Under the pieces are notes generated by a model. The model did not search any database, had not been told where the DNA came from, and saw only the letters and a list, made by a program, of their open reading frames with translations. Below are positions 18,101-25,510 of a DNA stretch of 64,000 nt, piece after piece (within the stretch, counting starts at the first letter, position 1; each line of letters begins with the position of its first letter). Source of the stretch: Massilia endophytica (GTDB lineage Bacteria; Pseudomonadota; Gammaproteobacteria; Burkholderiales; Burkholderiaceae_D); assembly GCF_021165955.1 (NCBI RefSeq), contig NZ_CP088952.1:3224001-3288000 (forward strand), given 5' to 3'. Position numbers and translations under genes: made by a program.

Positions 18101-18401
18101 AGATTTCGGGCCAGATCTCGGGCACCTTGCCGCCAAGCGCGGCGGGGTGGCGCTTGCCTGCGATTTCGGCATAGCCGTCGTTGTAGATCATCACGTGCTC
18201 GGGGCCCCACATGAGGACCATGGCGATGGGTGAATTGAGCACGATATCGACCGTGGTGCGCAGCGCGGGCGTCCAGCCATCCATGCTGCCCAGGGGCGTG
18301 GAGGGCCAGTCGAAGGACCGTACCAGTTCGCCCACGGCGCCGCCTCCCTGCGGCTGGTAGCAATCGCTTGCCTTCAGGTGCGCACGGCCGCTCAAGTTCA
18401 T
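15105..18401 (-). CDS. Multi-PAS hybrid histidine kinase with two receiver domains
   Basis: 1098 residues and no transmembrane segment, so cytoplasmic. Four PAS-like sensor modules fill about residues 25-550: WPSTPLGSMDGWTPALRT at the start, then FMAVLRGPQHIFELANEP, FEWFPATGKV and the AIFGQASVGLSELNLQGRF module. HisKA carries the phospho-acceptor in GGVAHDFNNVLQ. The HATPase has NLAINARDAM, DTGCGMP and EGTGLGLSMAYGF. Two receivers follow, each with an aspartate: LLFTDVVMPG and ILFTDVSLPG. It overlaps the downstream-read partner (18398-19513) by four bases, so the two form one phosphorelay unit. The signal is unknown. Confidence 0.93.
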   Translation of the reverse strand: MNLSGRAHLKASDCYQPQGGGAVGELVRSFDWPSTPLGSMDGWTPALRTTVDIVLNSPIAMVLMWGPEHVMIYNDGYAEIAGKRHPAALGGKVPEIWPEIWDWNRAILESGFRGELRQELEAGMVVERNGVPEEVWFDLFYTPVHDSCGEVGGVLCSVVEVTERVRRARSLDRQHLQLEEESKLLRQLFAQAPSFMAVLRGPQHIFELANEPYARLTGGRELIGKPVALALPELREQGFVELLDRVYASGEPFVGRQMKVELRAPDCGIQARYLDFVYQPLRADNGAVTGVFLEGSDVTDRIITEERLRMAQQAGGIGSFEWFPATGKVLASSTYRRIWGLPDDVDITADLLVSLVDERDRDRVGPLRIREGGNPLEYAEYRIRRPDNGELRWLARQGEVTEGPTPDRRRYVGVVFDITERKQIEQELRTSQDRLAAIFGQASVGLSELNLQGRFQRVNGALCQMLGRTQQELLGLHMDDLIHPDDKAENTAYVEQLKRSGQPFTLEKRYQKPDGSWVWISSSMSRLDDEMGQPLALIAVKTDITERRRIEVALRDLNDTLEQRVAREIAQRDKAEEALRQSQKMEAVGQLTGGVAHDFNNVLQIISGNLHLLHHHLGGDEMAKRRLEMAVAAVERGAKLSSQLLAFARRQPLQPVVSDLGRLVRNMDELLRRAMGEAVELVTVTGSGLWNTMVDPGQIENVILNLAINARDAMKGEGRLTIELGNAVLDEYYVNNLIDVPSGQYVMLSVTDTGCGMPSEVLQRAFEPFFTTKPEGEGTGLGLSMAYGFVKQSRGHIKIYSEVGQGTSVKIYLPRSMQAEAEESEQEDGPIRGGDETILVVEDDAGVRQVVLDMVRALGYSVLEAENGEKALRILEGGAHVDLLFTDVVMPGPLRSPELARLAKELVPDLAVLFTSGYPQNSIVHGGQLDAGLELLSKPYRRDELARKLRHVLNNREHAIKARQRRHGAASDLLPPMPSIEQNASLRVLVVEDNLDSQQMVCELVGMLGHTVSGVSDGETAWELMQNQDFDILFTDVSLPGMSGIELARRAQRRKSIRVIFSTGYGMDKVEGLEFRASLLRKPYDLLELKAALDQARS

Positions 18402-19513
18402 GCCGCCCAGGCTTCCGCCGCGCGCCGCGGCAGCTGCACGGTAAAGACGGTGGTGCCGAGCGCTTCATCGGCGGCCGCATCGATCCGGCCGCCATGGGCC
18501 TTCACGAAGGCGCAGGCCGTATAAAGCCCCAGGCCGATGCCCTGCCCCGGCTTGTGCGCTTCGCTGCCATGCTGGAAGGGGTCGAACAGGGCAGCCTGGC
18601 GCGCATGAGGGATGATGCCGCGATTGCTGACCGTGAGCACCACGTTCTCCGGCACCCGGCCATCGATGCGCAGGAGTACCGCATGCCCGGGATCCCCGTG
18701 CTGCAGGGCGTTGGCGATCAGGCTGGAGATCACTTGCGACAGCAGGCCGCCGTCGACATGGGCCTGCGTATCGCCCTCCACCTCCACGACGACGCGCTGG
18801 GACTTGTCGCCCGCCTGGAATTCCTCCGCCACGGTGCGGCACATCTGCTCCAGATCCTGGCCCGCGCAGCGCAGCTGCAGCTCGCCGCTGCGCACGCGCG
18901 CCAGGTCCAGCAGCTGGTCCACCATCTGCGCCATGCGGCGCGCGCTGCTCTGGATGCGCTGGGCCGTGACGCCGACCTTGGGGTGGTCCGTCATCATCGG
19001 CAGCAGCATGGCGCCGTTCATCACCACCGACAGCGGCGTGCGCAGGTCGTGGCCGAGAACCGCCGTAAACAGCTCGTTCAGGCGCAGCGCGCGCTTCAGT
19101 TCCTCGAGCTGCTGCGCCATCTGCTTCTTCTGCTGGAACAGTTCGACAAACACATTGACCTTGCTGGCCAGGGCCTTCGCATCGATCGGCTTGTAGAGGA
19201 AATCGACTGCGCCCGCCTCGTAGCCGCGGAAGCTGTAGCTTGCCTCGCGCGGCGCGGCGGTCAGGAAGATCAGGGGAATACTGCGCGTGCGTTCGCTGCC
19301 GCGTATCAGTTCGGCCAGCTCGAAGCCGTCCATGTTCGGCATCTGCACGTCGATCAGGGCCAAGGCCACTTCGTGCACGAGCAGCAGTTCGAGCGCCTCC
19401 GCTCCGGAGGATGCCTTCAGCAGGGCGACGCCTGGCCGGGCCAGCAGCGCTTCGACAGCAACGAGATTCTGCTGAATATCATCGACAACAAGGATATTGA
19501 TTGGGGAAGTCAC
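18398..19513 (-). CDS. Receiver-histidine kinase protein (phosphorelay partner)
   Basis: 371 residues from a GTG start at 19513 with only a weak GAAGAA upstream. The N-terminal receiver has NILVVDDIQQN and the phospho-acceptor in ALIDVQMPNMDG. A coiled linker (VFVELFQQKKQMAQQLEELK) leads to HisKA (VLGHDLRTPLSVV) and a HATPase with GLGLYTACAFVKAHGG. The expected N-box and DxGxG are weak (SNRGIIPHARQ), which may mean altered ATP binding. First gene of a two-gene operon with the PAS-rich kinase. Confidence 0.92.
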   Translation of the reverse strand: MTSPINILVVDDIQQNLVAVEALLARPGVALLKASSGAEALELLLVHEVALALIDVQMPNMDGFELAELIRGSERTRSIPLIFLTAAPREASYSFRGYEAGAVDFLYKPIDAKALASKVNVFVELFQQKKQMAQQLEELKRALRLNELFTAVLGHDLRTPLSVVMNGAMLLPMMTDHPKVGVTAQRIQSSARRMAQMVDQLLDLARVRSGELQLRCAGQDLEQMCRTVAEEFQAGDKSQRVVVEVEGDTQAHVDGGLLSQVISSLIANALQHGDPGHAVLLRIDGRVPENVVLTVSNRGIIPHARQAALFDPFQHGSEAHKPGQGIGLGLYTACAFVKAHGGRIDAAADEALGTTVFTVQLPRRAAEAWAA

Positions 19514-19738
19514 AACAATTCTTCAGTCTGGATTCGTCCGGACGCAAAAAACCAGCCGCCCGGGCGGAAGGCCGGCAGGGCAACTGTTTTTGACGTTGCC
19601 TAATGCTACCAATTTTTTGACAAAAAGATAGCGAGTGTTTCAATCGTGCGCATTAAATTGTTGACAATAAACTCTTCGGCAGCCGCCCGTAAATCCCTGT
19701 AACATGCCCGCTTTCCCGTATTTTTTAGCCCGCACACC

Positions 19739-20245
19739 ATGACTTTCACCATCAGCGACACCGCCTACTCCACCGACAGCGCCGAAGCCAAGGAGGCCAT
19801 GTACGTCGACCTGCGCTCGCAGCTGCAAGGCCTGGTGCACGGCGAAACGGACTGGATCGCCAATACCGCCAACTTCAGCTCCCTCGTCTTCAACAGCATG
19901 CCGGACCTGAACTGGGCGGGCTTCTACTTCCTCAAGACGGAAGACGAACTGGTGCTCGGCCCCTTCCAGGGCAAGCCCGCCTGCATCCGCATCAAGAAGG
20001 GCCGGGGCGTGTGCGGCACGACGGTGGAAAAAGGCGAGGCCATCGTTGTGCCGGACGTGCATGCCTTCCCCGGCCACATTGCCTGCGACGTGAACTCGCG
20101 CTCCGAGCTGGTAGTGCCGGTGTTCTCGAAAGGCGCCATCGTCGGCGTATTCGACCTGGACAGCCCCCTGCCCAACCGCTTCGACGAGGTCGATGCGCAA
20201 GGCATCCAGTCCCTGGTCCAGATCCTCGAAGCCACCCTCGCCTGA
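19739..20245 (+). CDS. msrC: Free methionine-(R)-sulfoxide reductase (GAF domain)
   Basis: 168 residues, a single GAF domain. It matches MsrC/fRMsr through LNWAGFYFLKTEDELVLGPFQGK and the three conserved cysteines at 82, 92 and 116 (ACIRI, GVCGT, HIACDV). These correspond to the catalytic and resolving cysteines of the E. coli enzyme. It reduces free Met-(R)-sulfoxide using thioredoxin. It stands alone, divergent from the kinase pair across a 225-base gap in which I see no clear promoter beyond a TTGACA at 19661-19666. Confidence 0.94.
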   Translation: MTFTISDTAYSTDSAEAKEAMYVDLRSQLQGLVHGETDWIANTANFSSLVFNSMPDLNWAGFYFLKTEDELVLGPFQGKPACIRIKKGRGVCGTTVEKGEAIVVPDVHAFPGHIACDVNSRSELVVPVFSKGAIVGVFDLDSPLPNRFDEVDAQGIQSLVQILEATLA

Positions 20246-20318
20246 GCGCCCTCAGGGCCGCAGCCGATAGGGCTGGACTTCCCGGCCGATGGTGCTACCG
20301 TGAAGCGGGAGGTGTGCG

Positions 20319-20756
20319 ATGAAGCTCGCTGGCGCGTCCGAAGCAGTGCCCCTGTACGAGGACGATTTCGCCCTCTGGGCGGAGTCGCAGGCGGCTTTCC
20401 TGCGCGACCGGCGTTTCGAGCTGCTGGACATCCCCAACCTTTTCGACGAGATCGCGAGCATGGCAGGCCATCAGCGGCACGAGCTTCGCAGCAGGCTGGT
20501 GGTCCTGCTTGCGCATCTCCTGAAAGCTGCCTATCAGCCCGAACGAATGGGCAAAAGCTGGCGCGCGACCATCCGGCTTCAGCGCAGGGAAATCGGCTCC
20601 GTGCTCATGGACAGCCCAAGCCTGCGGCGCGAACTTCCTGCCATGCTCGCATACGCTTACCCGCACGCAGTGGCCGAAGCGGTGGACGAGACCGGCCTCC
20701 CGAAGCAAACCTTTCCTGCAGACTGCCCCTACACATTGGAAGAAGTGCTGGGTTAG
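20319..20756 (+). CDS. DUF29-family protein
   Basis: 145 residues with GGGAGG nine bases upstream of the ATG. It matches DUF29 through YEDDFALWAESQAAFLR, LDIPNLFDEIASMAGHQRHELRSR and LLAHLLKAAYQPE, a helical bundle of unknown function common in proteobacteria and cyanobacteria. The stop codon overlaps that of the convergent HDOD gene (20753-20756), with no room for a terminator between them. Confidence 0.85.
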   Translation: MKLAGASEAVPLYEDDFALWAESQAAFLRDRRFELLDIPNLFDEIASMAGHQRHELRSRLVVLLAHLLKAAYQPERMGKSWRATIRLQRREIGSVLMDSPSLRRELPAMLAYAYPHAVAEAVDETGLPKQTFPADCPYTLEEVLG

Positions 20757-21589
20757 ACCAGCAGCGCGCTGCTCATCGACTTGGCATCTTCCGCCGCATC
20801 GTCCAGGCAGGCGAGGATCTCGCTGTGTTCGTCCAGATAGCGCGCCAGCGCGGCGCTGTGCGTGGGATAGCTGTCCTCGTTGCGCGGCAACGGGCAAGGT
20901 ACGGGGCTCAGATGGCGCGCCAGCAGCAGGGTATCGCGCAGGCCTTCTGGCGGAATGCCCACCACCGCCCCGCGCAGGGCCACGACGGCATTGGCCACCG
21001 GCTCCGGCACCTTGAGTTTCTTCATCAGCTCGCGGGCGATGATTTCCTGCGCCGCCCCCATCCAGTCTTCGGGGTCCTCCAGCAGGCCCGGCATGGCGTC
21101 GGCCCGCCCCAGCAGGTAGAAGCCGCCCACCTCGTGCATGATGCCTGCGAAGAGCGCGGTATCCGCATCCACGCGGGTGACGCGGGCGGCGATCACGTAG
21201 GCCAGCGCCGAGACATGGGCCGTGTAGCGCCACAGCTGCTCCGCCTGCGCCCGCAGTTCGCGGTCCTGGATCTTGGCGCCGAACTGGCGCACCACCATGG
21301 CGGCGGCCAGGGTATAGAGATTGCGGTAGCCGAGGCGCATCACGGCGGCCCGCACGCTCGTCACGAGCGCTGCCCCATTCGAGCGGAACACCGCCGAATT
21401 GGCCAGCGCCACGGCACGCGCCGCGAGAATGGGCTCGGCGAGCACCTTGCGGATCACCTCCTCGTCGTGGCAGTCCGGGTCGGCAAGGACCAGCTGCAGC
21501 GCCAAGGCCGCATTGACGCTGGTGGGAAACACCAGTTCCCCCCGCTGCGCCTCGGCCACGATGGCCGCCAAATCCTTTAGTTTTTCCAT
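20753..21589 (-). CDS. HDOD-domain signalling protein
   Basis: 278 residues from ATG at 21589 (MEKLKDLAAIVAEAQRGE), chosen because the domain starts there; an in-frame ATG 14 codons upstream is possible, and both ribosome sites are weak. The HDOD core includes FPTSVNAALALQLVLADPDC, EPILAARAVALANSAVF, AVMRLGYRNLY and AGIMHEVGGFYLL. The catalytic HD pair of true HD phosphohydrolases is replaced (HEVG), as is normal for HDOD proteins. They act as non-enzymatic partners in two-component or c-di-GMP pathways. Confidence 0.88.
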   Translation of the reverse strand: MEKLKDLAAIVAEAQRGELVFPTSVNAALALQLVLADPDCHDEEVIRKVLAEPILAARAVALANSAVFRSNGAALVTSVRAAVMRLGYRNLYTLAAAMVVRQFGAKIQDRELRAQAEQLWRYTAHVSALAYVIAARVTRVDADTALFAGIMHEVGGFYLLGRADAMPGLLEDPEDWMGAAQEIIARELMKKLKVPEPVANAVVALRGAVVGIPPEGLRDTLLLARHLSPVPCPLPRNEDSYPTHSAALARYLDEHSEILACLDDAAEDAKSMSSALLV

Positions 21590-21682
21590 AACGACACTAT
21601 ACCCGTTTGCAACTTTGTGCCCGGTGCGCACGATTGGAAATTACATTAATTGGACAATTTTGCAGACAAAAGCGGGAATGTG

Positions 21683-22840
21683 CTAATCGTCTGCCGGGAA
21701 ATGAACAACGCTGTTCGCCGCCGGGAACGTTGCCCTGACCGGCGCGGCGGGCACTTCCCTCCATGCTCCGCCGCTGACGGCCATCCCCAGCGTATCGTAG
21801 ACGCCTGCCGTCTTCATGCCGTCGACAAGGAAAGGCAGGCCATCGGCCAGCAAGGGATCGGCGGAATCTCCCAGGTGGAAATGCAGGTGGGGATGGACCG
21901 CGTGGCCGGTCGTGCCGATCCGGGCGATAAGCTGTCCACGGCGCACCGGGTCGCCCGGCTTCACCAGAAGCCCCGGGCTCAGGTGCTCGTAGGTCGCAAA
22001 TTTGCCGTTGCCGAGGTCGAGGACAATGAAGTTCCCCGGAGCGCCGGAAAACGGTGTGCGGCGCGGATCGGTGCCGGGCGCGGGCTCGGGAACGCCGTCA
22101 TGGACCGCTGCCACCTTCGCGTCCGCCACCGCGAGCACCTCGGCCCCTCCGCCCAGCTTGGGCGGCCTGCCCGAGGCAGGAGCGGCGAGCATCCAGTCGA
22201 TGGCGTAGCGCCCCGGAATGCGCTGGGTTCCGTTCAGGGTGAATACCGTGCGGCGGTGGCCGCGCTCCATCTGCGGGTCATAAACGGCAACCCATGGCCC
22301 GCCTTTCAGGGGAGGCCCGAGTACCGGCAGGGGGCTCGCATCCACCTGCGTGGACGCGGCCTCGATCCAGTATGGCTGCTGCTGCCCGCCCACATCGGCG
22401 CTGAGGTGGACCCGGTGCCGCACGGCGGCGGGCGCAGCGCCCGGCAACGCGATATCGAGGTAGACGATGACGGTCTGGCCCGGCTTGATCAGCTCGGGCG
22501 AAGTGCGGGGGGCGCCAAGGTAGGGGCCGATGGATGCGGCCAGCTTCTCCCCTGCCGCCTGGTGGATGACTGCCTGCGTCCGGGCATCCAGCACTTCCAG
22601 CCGCGTAAGCGTCAGAGGCTCCCACGAGAAATTGGTCAGGCCCAGTTCGTAGCGCAGCGAAGCGCCGTCCGCGTTCGGCACAGCCACGGGCGCGGTGCGG
22701 ACCGCCATGTCCAGGCTATGCCGGATCTCCGACTGGCGGCGTTCCTTGCAATCCCGCTCCGCTCCCTGGGCGGACCAGGCCGCCACCAGCATCACAGCCA
22801 GGCCCGCAACCCGGCTCCACTTGGACAGTATCGTTCTCAT
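21683..22840 (-). CDS. Secreted M23-family peptidase-like protein
   Basis: 385 residues from ATG at 22840, which begins a good signal peptide (WSRVAGLAVMLVAAWSAQG, cleavage before AERDC). After a beta-rich N-terminal half comes the lysostaphin-type peptidase fold: GAEVLAVADAKVAAVHDG, YEHLSPGLLVKPGDPVRRGQLIARIGTTG and HPHLHFHLG, with the HxH zinc ligands. The first zinc motif is not the usual HxxxD: the matching segment reads RYAIDW, with Arg in place of His, so activity is uncertain. It would act on peptidoglycan or a periplasmic peptide. Confidence 0.85.
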   Translation of the reverse strand: MRTILSKWSRVAGLAVMLVAAWSAQGAERDCKERRQSEIRHSLDMAVRTAPVAVPNADGASLRYELGLTNFSWEPLTLTRLEVLDARTQAVIHQAAGEKLAASIGPYLGAPRTSPELIKPGQTVIVYLDIALPGAAPAAVRHRVHLSADVGGQQQPYWIEAASTQVDASPLPVLGPPLKGGPWVAVYDPQMERGHRRTVFTLNGTQRIPGRYAIDWMLAAPASGRPPKLGGGAEVLAVADAKVAAVHDGVPEPAPGTDPRRTPFSGAPGNFIVLDLGNGKFATYEHLSPGLLVKPGDPVRRGQLIARIGTTGHAVHPHLHFHLGDSADPLLADGLPFLVDGMKTAGVYDTLGMAVSGGAWREVPAAPVRATFPAANSVVHFPADD

Positions 22841-23073
22841 ACGTTCTCGTTCAGGCATTGACGGGCAATGGCAGCCCGGACGATTGCCGATGATACATCC
22901 CTTTGACCGGGGCGGCTCCCGCTGGCCAAACACGCCATGCCTGCACGCGGAAGAGGTAAAATGCTGCGTTTAAGGGCGCCTGCGGCGCCTGTGCAACCGA
23001 CACTGAAACAATGAGCGCCATCCCGAACGAAATCAACGCCGACGCCGTCAAGAACAGCCCTTCCGAGAAGGTC

Positions 23074-23092
23074 ACGCCGATGATGCAGCAGT
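23074..23092. other. Likely left attachment site (attL) inside mutS
   Basis: Host mutS similarity ends within ACGCCGATGATGCAGCAGT, so the crossover lies in or next to this segment. The core cannot be fixed because the right junction is beyond 64000. A nine-base copy, ACGCCGATG, recurs at 23145-23153 inside phage DNA. Confidence 0.6.
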
Positions 23093-23127
23093 GTGTTTCC
23101 CCTATGAAACCAGGGCTTGACTTTCGA

Positions 23128-23136
23128 AACCTACGC
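23128..23136. repeat. Possible integrase arm site at the left end
   Basis: AACCTACGC lies 36 bases inside the left junction. Its complement, GCGTAGGT(T), occurs twice near the right end (63956 and 63967), just upstream of the integrase start. Matching copies at both prophage ends suit arm-type integrase sites. Confidence 0.4.
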
Positions 23137-23172
23137 TAAAAGTTACGCCGATGGGCAGGGGGACGACGCTAG

Positions 23173-23925
23173 ATGGACACAAAGCAAGCTTTTGCGACTG
23201 CATTTCAGTATTTGGGTTTTCTCGGCATAACGGCTGTCGGCTTCGCCGGCGCGGCTTACGCACTTTTTAAATGGCTCGGCAGTAAATGGCTGGAGAATAA
23301 GTTCGCCGAGCGGCTGCAAAACCTGAAGGCGGAGCAGGACCACTCCATCCGAATGGTCCAATCATCAATCGACCGTGAAATACATCGAGCGAAGAAGCTC
23401 TACGACAACGAATTCACTGCACTAACCGAATCTTGGCGCCTGTTGCGATTAGCTTTTGACAGTTCTGCAGCAAGTATCGGGTCTATGGTTGCTGATGTTT
23501 CCAGGATGAACGCTGATGAGCTCGAACGTCACCTTACCAAACGCGGTATGGAGGAGTGGCAACGAAGGGAACTGTCCCAGCTGGCCGGACAAGAACGACA
23601 ACACGAATACTACATATGGTCGGAATGGCAACGGGCAATTGATTGCAATAACAAATGGCGCGAATGTCGGCAACAAGTCGACGCTACCAGCATTTTCTTC
23701 CCCGATGGTTTTACGGAAAAATTCCGCTCGATATTAGAGTTGATTATCGGCAGCAATGTCGAGTTCGAATATCGAATTTTGGAGTACAAAAAACATACAT
23801 ACGGGCAAACGTGGGATTCGTTTCAGGGAACCAAAGAGCTCGAAAGAGTAGGCCGACCGCAAATGGCTGAGCTTGAGCGGATGGTTCGGGCTAGACTATG
23901 GTCGGTGGCCAAGGATAGCGACTAA
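23173..23925 (+). CDS. Membrane-anchored coiled-coil protein, unknown (left-end cargo)
   Basis: 250 residues with AGGGGG about 12 bases upstream. One N-terminal membrane helix covers about residues 14-34 (YLGFLGITAVGFAGAAYALF). A charged helical, probably coiled-coil stretch follows to about residue 100 (LENKFAERLQNLKAEQDHS, DREIHRAKKLYDNE), then a soluble C-terminal half rich in Trp, Glu and Arg. No domain is recognised. It is the first phage gene after the junction, read opposite to the late genes, with lower GC than the host. These are marks of a lysogenic-conversion gene, for example for exclusion or defence (inference). Confidence 0.75.
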   Translation: MDTKQAFATAFQYLGFLGITAVGFAGAAYALFKWLGSKWLENKFAERLQNLKAEQDHSIRMVQSSIDREIHRAKKLYDNEFTALTESWRLLRLAFDSSAASIGSMVADVSRMNADELERHLTKRGMEEWQRRELSQLAGQERQHEYYIWSEWQRAIDCNNKWRECRQQVDATSIFFPDGFTEKFRSILELIIGSNVEFEYRILEYKKHTYGQTWDSFQGTKELERVGRPQMAELERMVRARLWSVAKDSD

Positions 23926-24128
23926 GGCACTTCTTAGCAGACGCGAAGGCCGGAAAACTGACTTACTAGACCTCAGAGGGTTACAAGTTCGCGCTTGTGG
24001 CCCTTTTATTTCTTTGGAACATCAAATTCCAAATTTTGGAAGATGGCGGAGAGTACTGCACTCTTAGCCCAGATCAATTCGTCGCGATACGCCACCGCCA
24101 CACTCCTACTGGATACCCAGGAGAAGCC

Positions 24129-24344
24129 ATGCGTACGATCTCTGCGCTTGTTGAGAAGGAAGAGCTGATCGAGTTAGGCCTGAGGCTGGTGGTGACACGT
24201 GGACGGCACTGGACTGCTCGGTTCTTGGCGGAATGCGGCGTCCCGCTAAACGCTATTGCACGTGTCCTGAGCCCCGAGGGACCGCGGCGCTCACAGCCCA
24301 GAGGCCGACATCATTCAGATCTACTGAGCATTCGGCCTAGTTAG
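24129..24344 (+). CDS. Small protein of unknown function
   Basis: 71 residues from ATG at 24129, preceded by AGGAGA at the right spacing. The N-terminal half is helical (ISALVEKEELIELGLRLVV), followed by RHWTARFLAECGVPLNAIARVL, which resembles a short DNA-binding or protein-binding helix pair. The C-terminus is basic. No family is recognised. The 200 bases before it hold no other gene I can support. Confidence 0.5.
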   Translation: MRTISALVEKEELIELGLRLVVTRGRHWTARFLAECGVPLNAIARVLSPEGPRRSQPRGRHHSDLLSIRPS

Positions 24345-24375
24345 GGTCGAACCCACCGCCTCGAATAGGCCAAGA

Positions 24376-24654
24376 TCACGCAAAACCTTCTACTATGGGG
24401 TTCGGTAACAAAAAAGGCTTGGTCAGATCTTCTTCTTCAAAAGGTAGAAATGAGCCTGCCGCAAGTTGCTTGAGAATGTACCGCCGATCCTGTTCGCGAT
24501 TCCACCAAAGATGAGAGGCGCCCATATCGAGAATATGGTCGTTTAGGAAGGCCACTTCTTCGGTCGCCAATCTGAGTTCTTTTGTAAGCCGAGCGCGGTC
24601 AATCTCAGTAAGTGGACGGCAATCGTCGTTGCTCTCAATATAGGTGATAGTCAC
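24376..24654 (-). CDS. Small hypothetical protein downstream of the SOS-linked gene
   Basis: 92 residues from GTG at 24654, supported by GGAGGA upstream. Sequence TEIDRARLTKELRLATEEV then FLNDHILDMGASHLWWNREQDRRYILKQLAAG; it is acidic, helical and has no membrane segment. It lies 107 bases downstream of the 215-residue gene in the same direction and may share its SOS-box promoter. Function unknown. Confidence 0.6.
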   Translation of the reverse strand: MTITYIESNDDCRPLTEIDRARLTKELRLATEEVAFLNDHILDMGASHLWWNREQDRRYILKQLAAGSFLPFEEEDLTKPFLLPNPIVEGFA

Positions 24655-24761
24655 AGCGCTCCTCCGCTCGAGTTCTTCGTTCTGGCAATTGGCCCAAAGT
24701 GCAGAATATCCTACAGGCCCGCGTTTGGCGAACTCTCAGGGAAGCCGTCCACATCAGGTGC

Positions 24762-25409
24762 TTACATGTCGCGCTTGTCCCACCCTTCAGTGGGTACAGG
24801 GAAATCGTATGCGCACAGCCAGCTTTGTTGAAATACGGCTGAGGGCTTATCAATCCACGCACCGTGGCGCTCGAATCCGTCAAGTTGATACCGGTCCTCC
24901 CCCATCCAGGCAATGTCGGCATCCAAAAGCTGGTATCCCATGGTGCCTCGTTGGCCCACTTCCGCAATTGCGGTGATGCGCCCCAATTCGGAATCCTGCT
25001 CGAACCGAAGTGAGATCGGCCCCGGCCACCAGTAGTCCTTGTTCTGCTCCTTTGCGCCACGTTTGAAGAGCTTGCGGATGCGCAGCCTCCCTTGGTCGAA
25101 CGGCGGCGCCATCCTGCAATACCATGACTGCATGCAGCCGATGACGTTCTTATAGTCGTCGCGCCCACGCTCGATACCGACCAGCAATAGGGCTTGATCG
25201 CTGAGTCGAAATAGTCGTACATTGGTCAACTCTACGATGGTTCGCAAAGGAACAGCCAACTTGAGCCGGGCTACCTTGATGGGTGCTCTGGTCCCCTGAT
25301 CAGTGGTGGTCTCGATACGCAGCTCAAGTGGCTCCTGCAGGATCAGTCCATCCTCTGGGCACGAAAGAATCGCCCCAGCATCCCGCCGGCGAACTGCCCA
25401 CACTTTCAC
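24762..25409 (-). CDS. Unknown protein divergent from the SRAP gene, next to a LexA box
   Basis: 215 residues from GTG at 25409 with AGGAGG seven bases upstream. The N-terminal half is beta-rich (PLELRIETTTDQGTRAPIK, IVELTNVRLFRLSDQALLLVG). The middle holds RGRDDYKNVIGCMQSWYCR and a basic stretch RLRIRKLFKRGAKEQNK. The C-terminus has several tryptophans. No known fold is recognised. The start is 18 bases from a near-perfect LexA site shared with the divergent SRAP peptidase gene, so it is predicted to be DNA-damage inducible. Confidence 0.72.
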   Translation of the reverse strand: MKVWAVRRRDAGAILSCPEDGLILQEPLELRIETTTDQGTRAPIKVARLKLAVPLRTIVELTNVRLFRLSDQALLLVGIERGRDDYKNVIGCMQSWYCRMAPPFDQGRLRIRKLFKRGAKEQNKDYWWPGPISLRFEQDSELGRITAIAEVGQRGTMGYQLLDADIAWMGEDRYQLDGFERHGAWIDKPSAVFQQSWLCAYDFPVPTEGWDKRDM

Positions 25410-25426
25410 TTTTTTCCTCCTGGCAA

Positions 25427-25446
25427 TACTGTATATGCATACAGTA
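25427..25446. promoter_or_regulatory. LexA (SOS) box
   Basis: TACTGTAT-ATGC-ATACAGTA: eight-base inverted arms and the CTGT-N8-ACAG consensus of LexA sites in gamma- and betaproteobacteria. It lies between the divergent starts at 25409 (leftward) and 25511 (rightward SRAP), so host LexA can silence both until DNA damage. Confidence 0.88.
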
Positions 25447-25510
25447 TTTTATACGCCGCTTTGAGATAAGATCAAGTTTTCAGATAAGCGGACCGAGGCA
25501 GACACAGACT

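Larger units (their letters stand above)
23011..23139 (+). pseudogene. mutS: mutS 5' fragment, interrupted by the prophage
   Basis: The frame from ATG at 23011 encodes 27 residues ending SPSEKVTPMMQQ. T-P-M-M-Q-Q-Y is the near-invariant N-terminus of MutS mismatch-recognition proteins. In this window the next codon, 28, is TGT instead of a Tyr codon, and after 15 foreign codons the frame stops at 23137-23139. The rest of MutS is expected just past the right prophage end, outside the window. The fragment cannot work in mismatch repair; whether the distal part is expressed from a phage-supplied start cannot be seen here. Confidence 0.8.
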
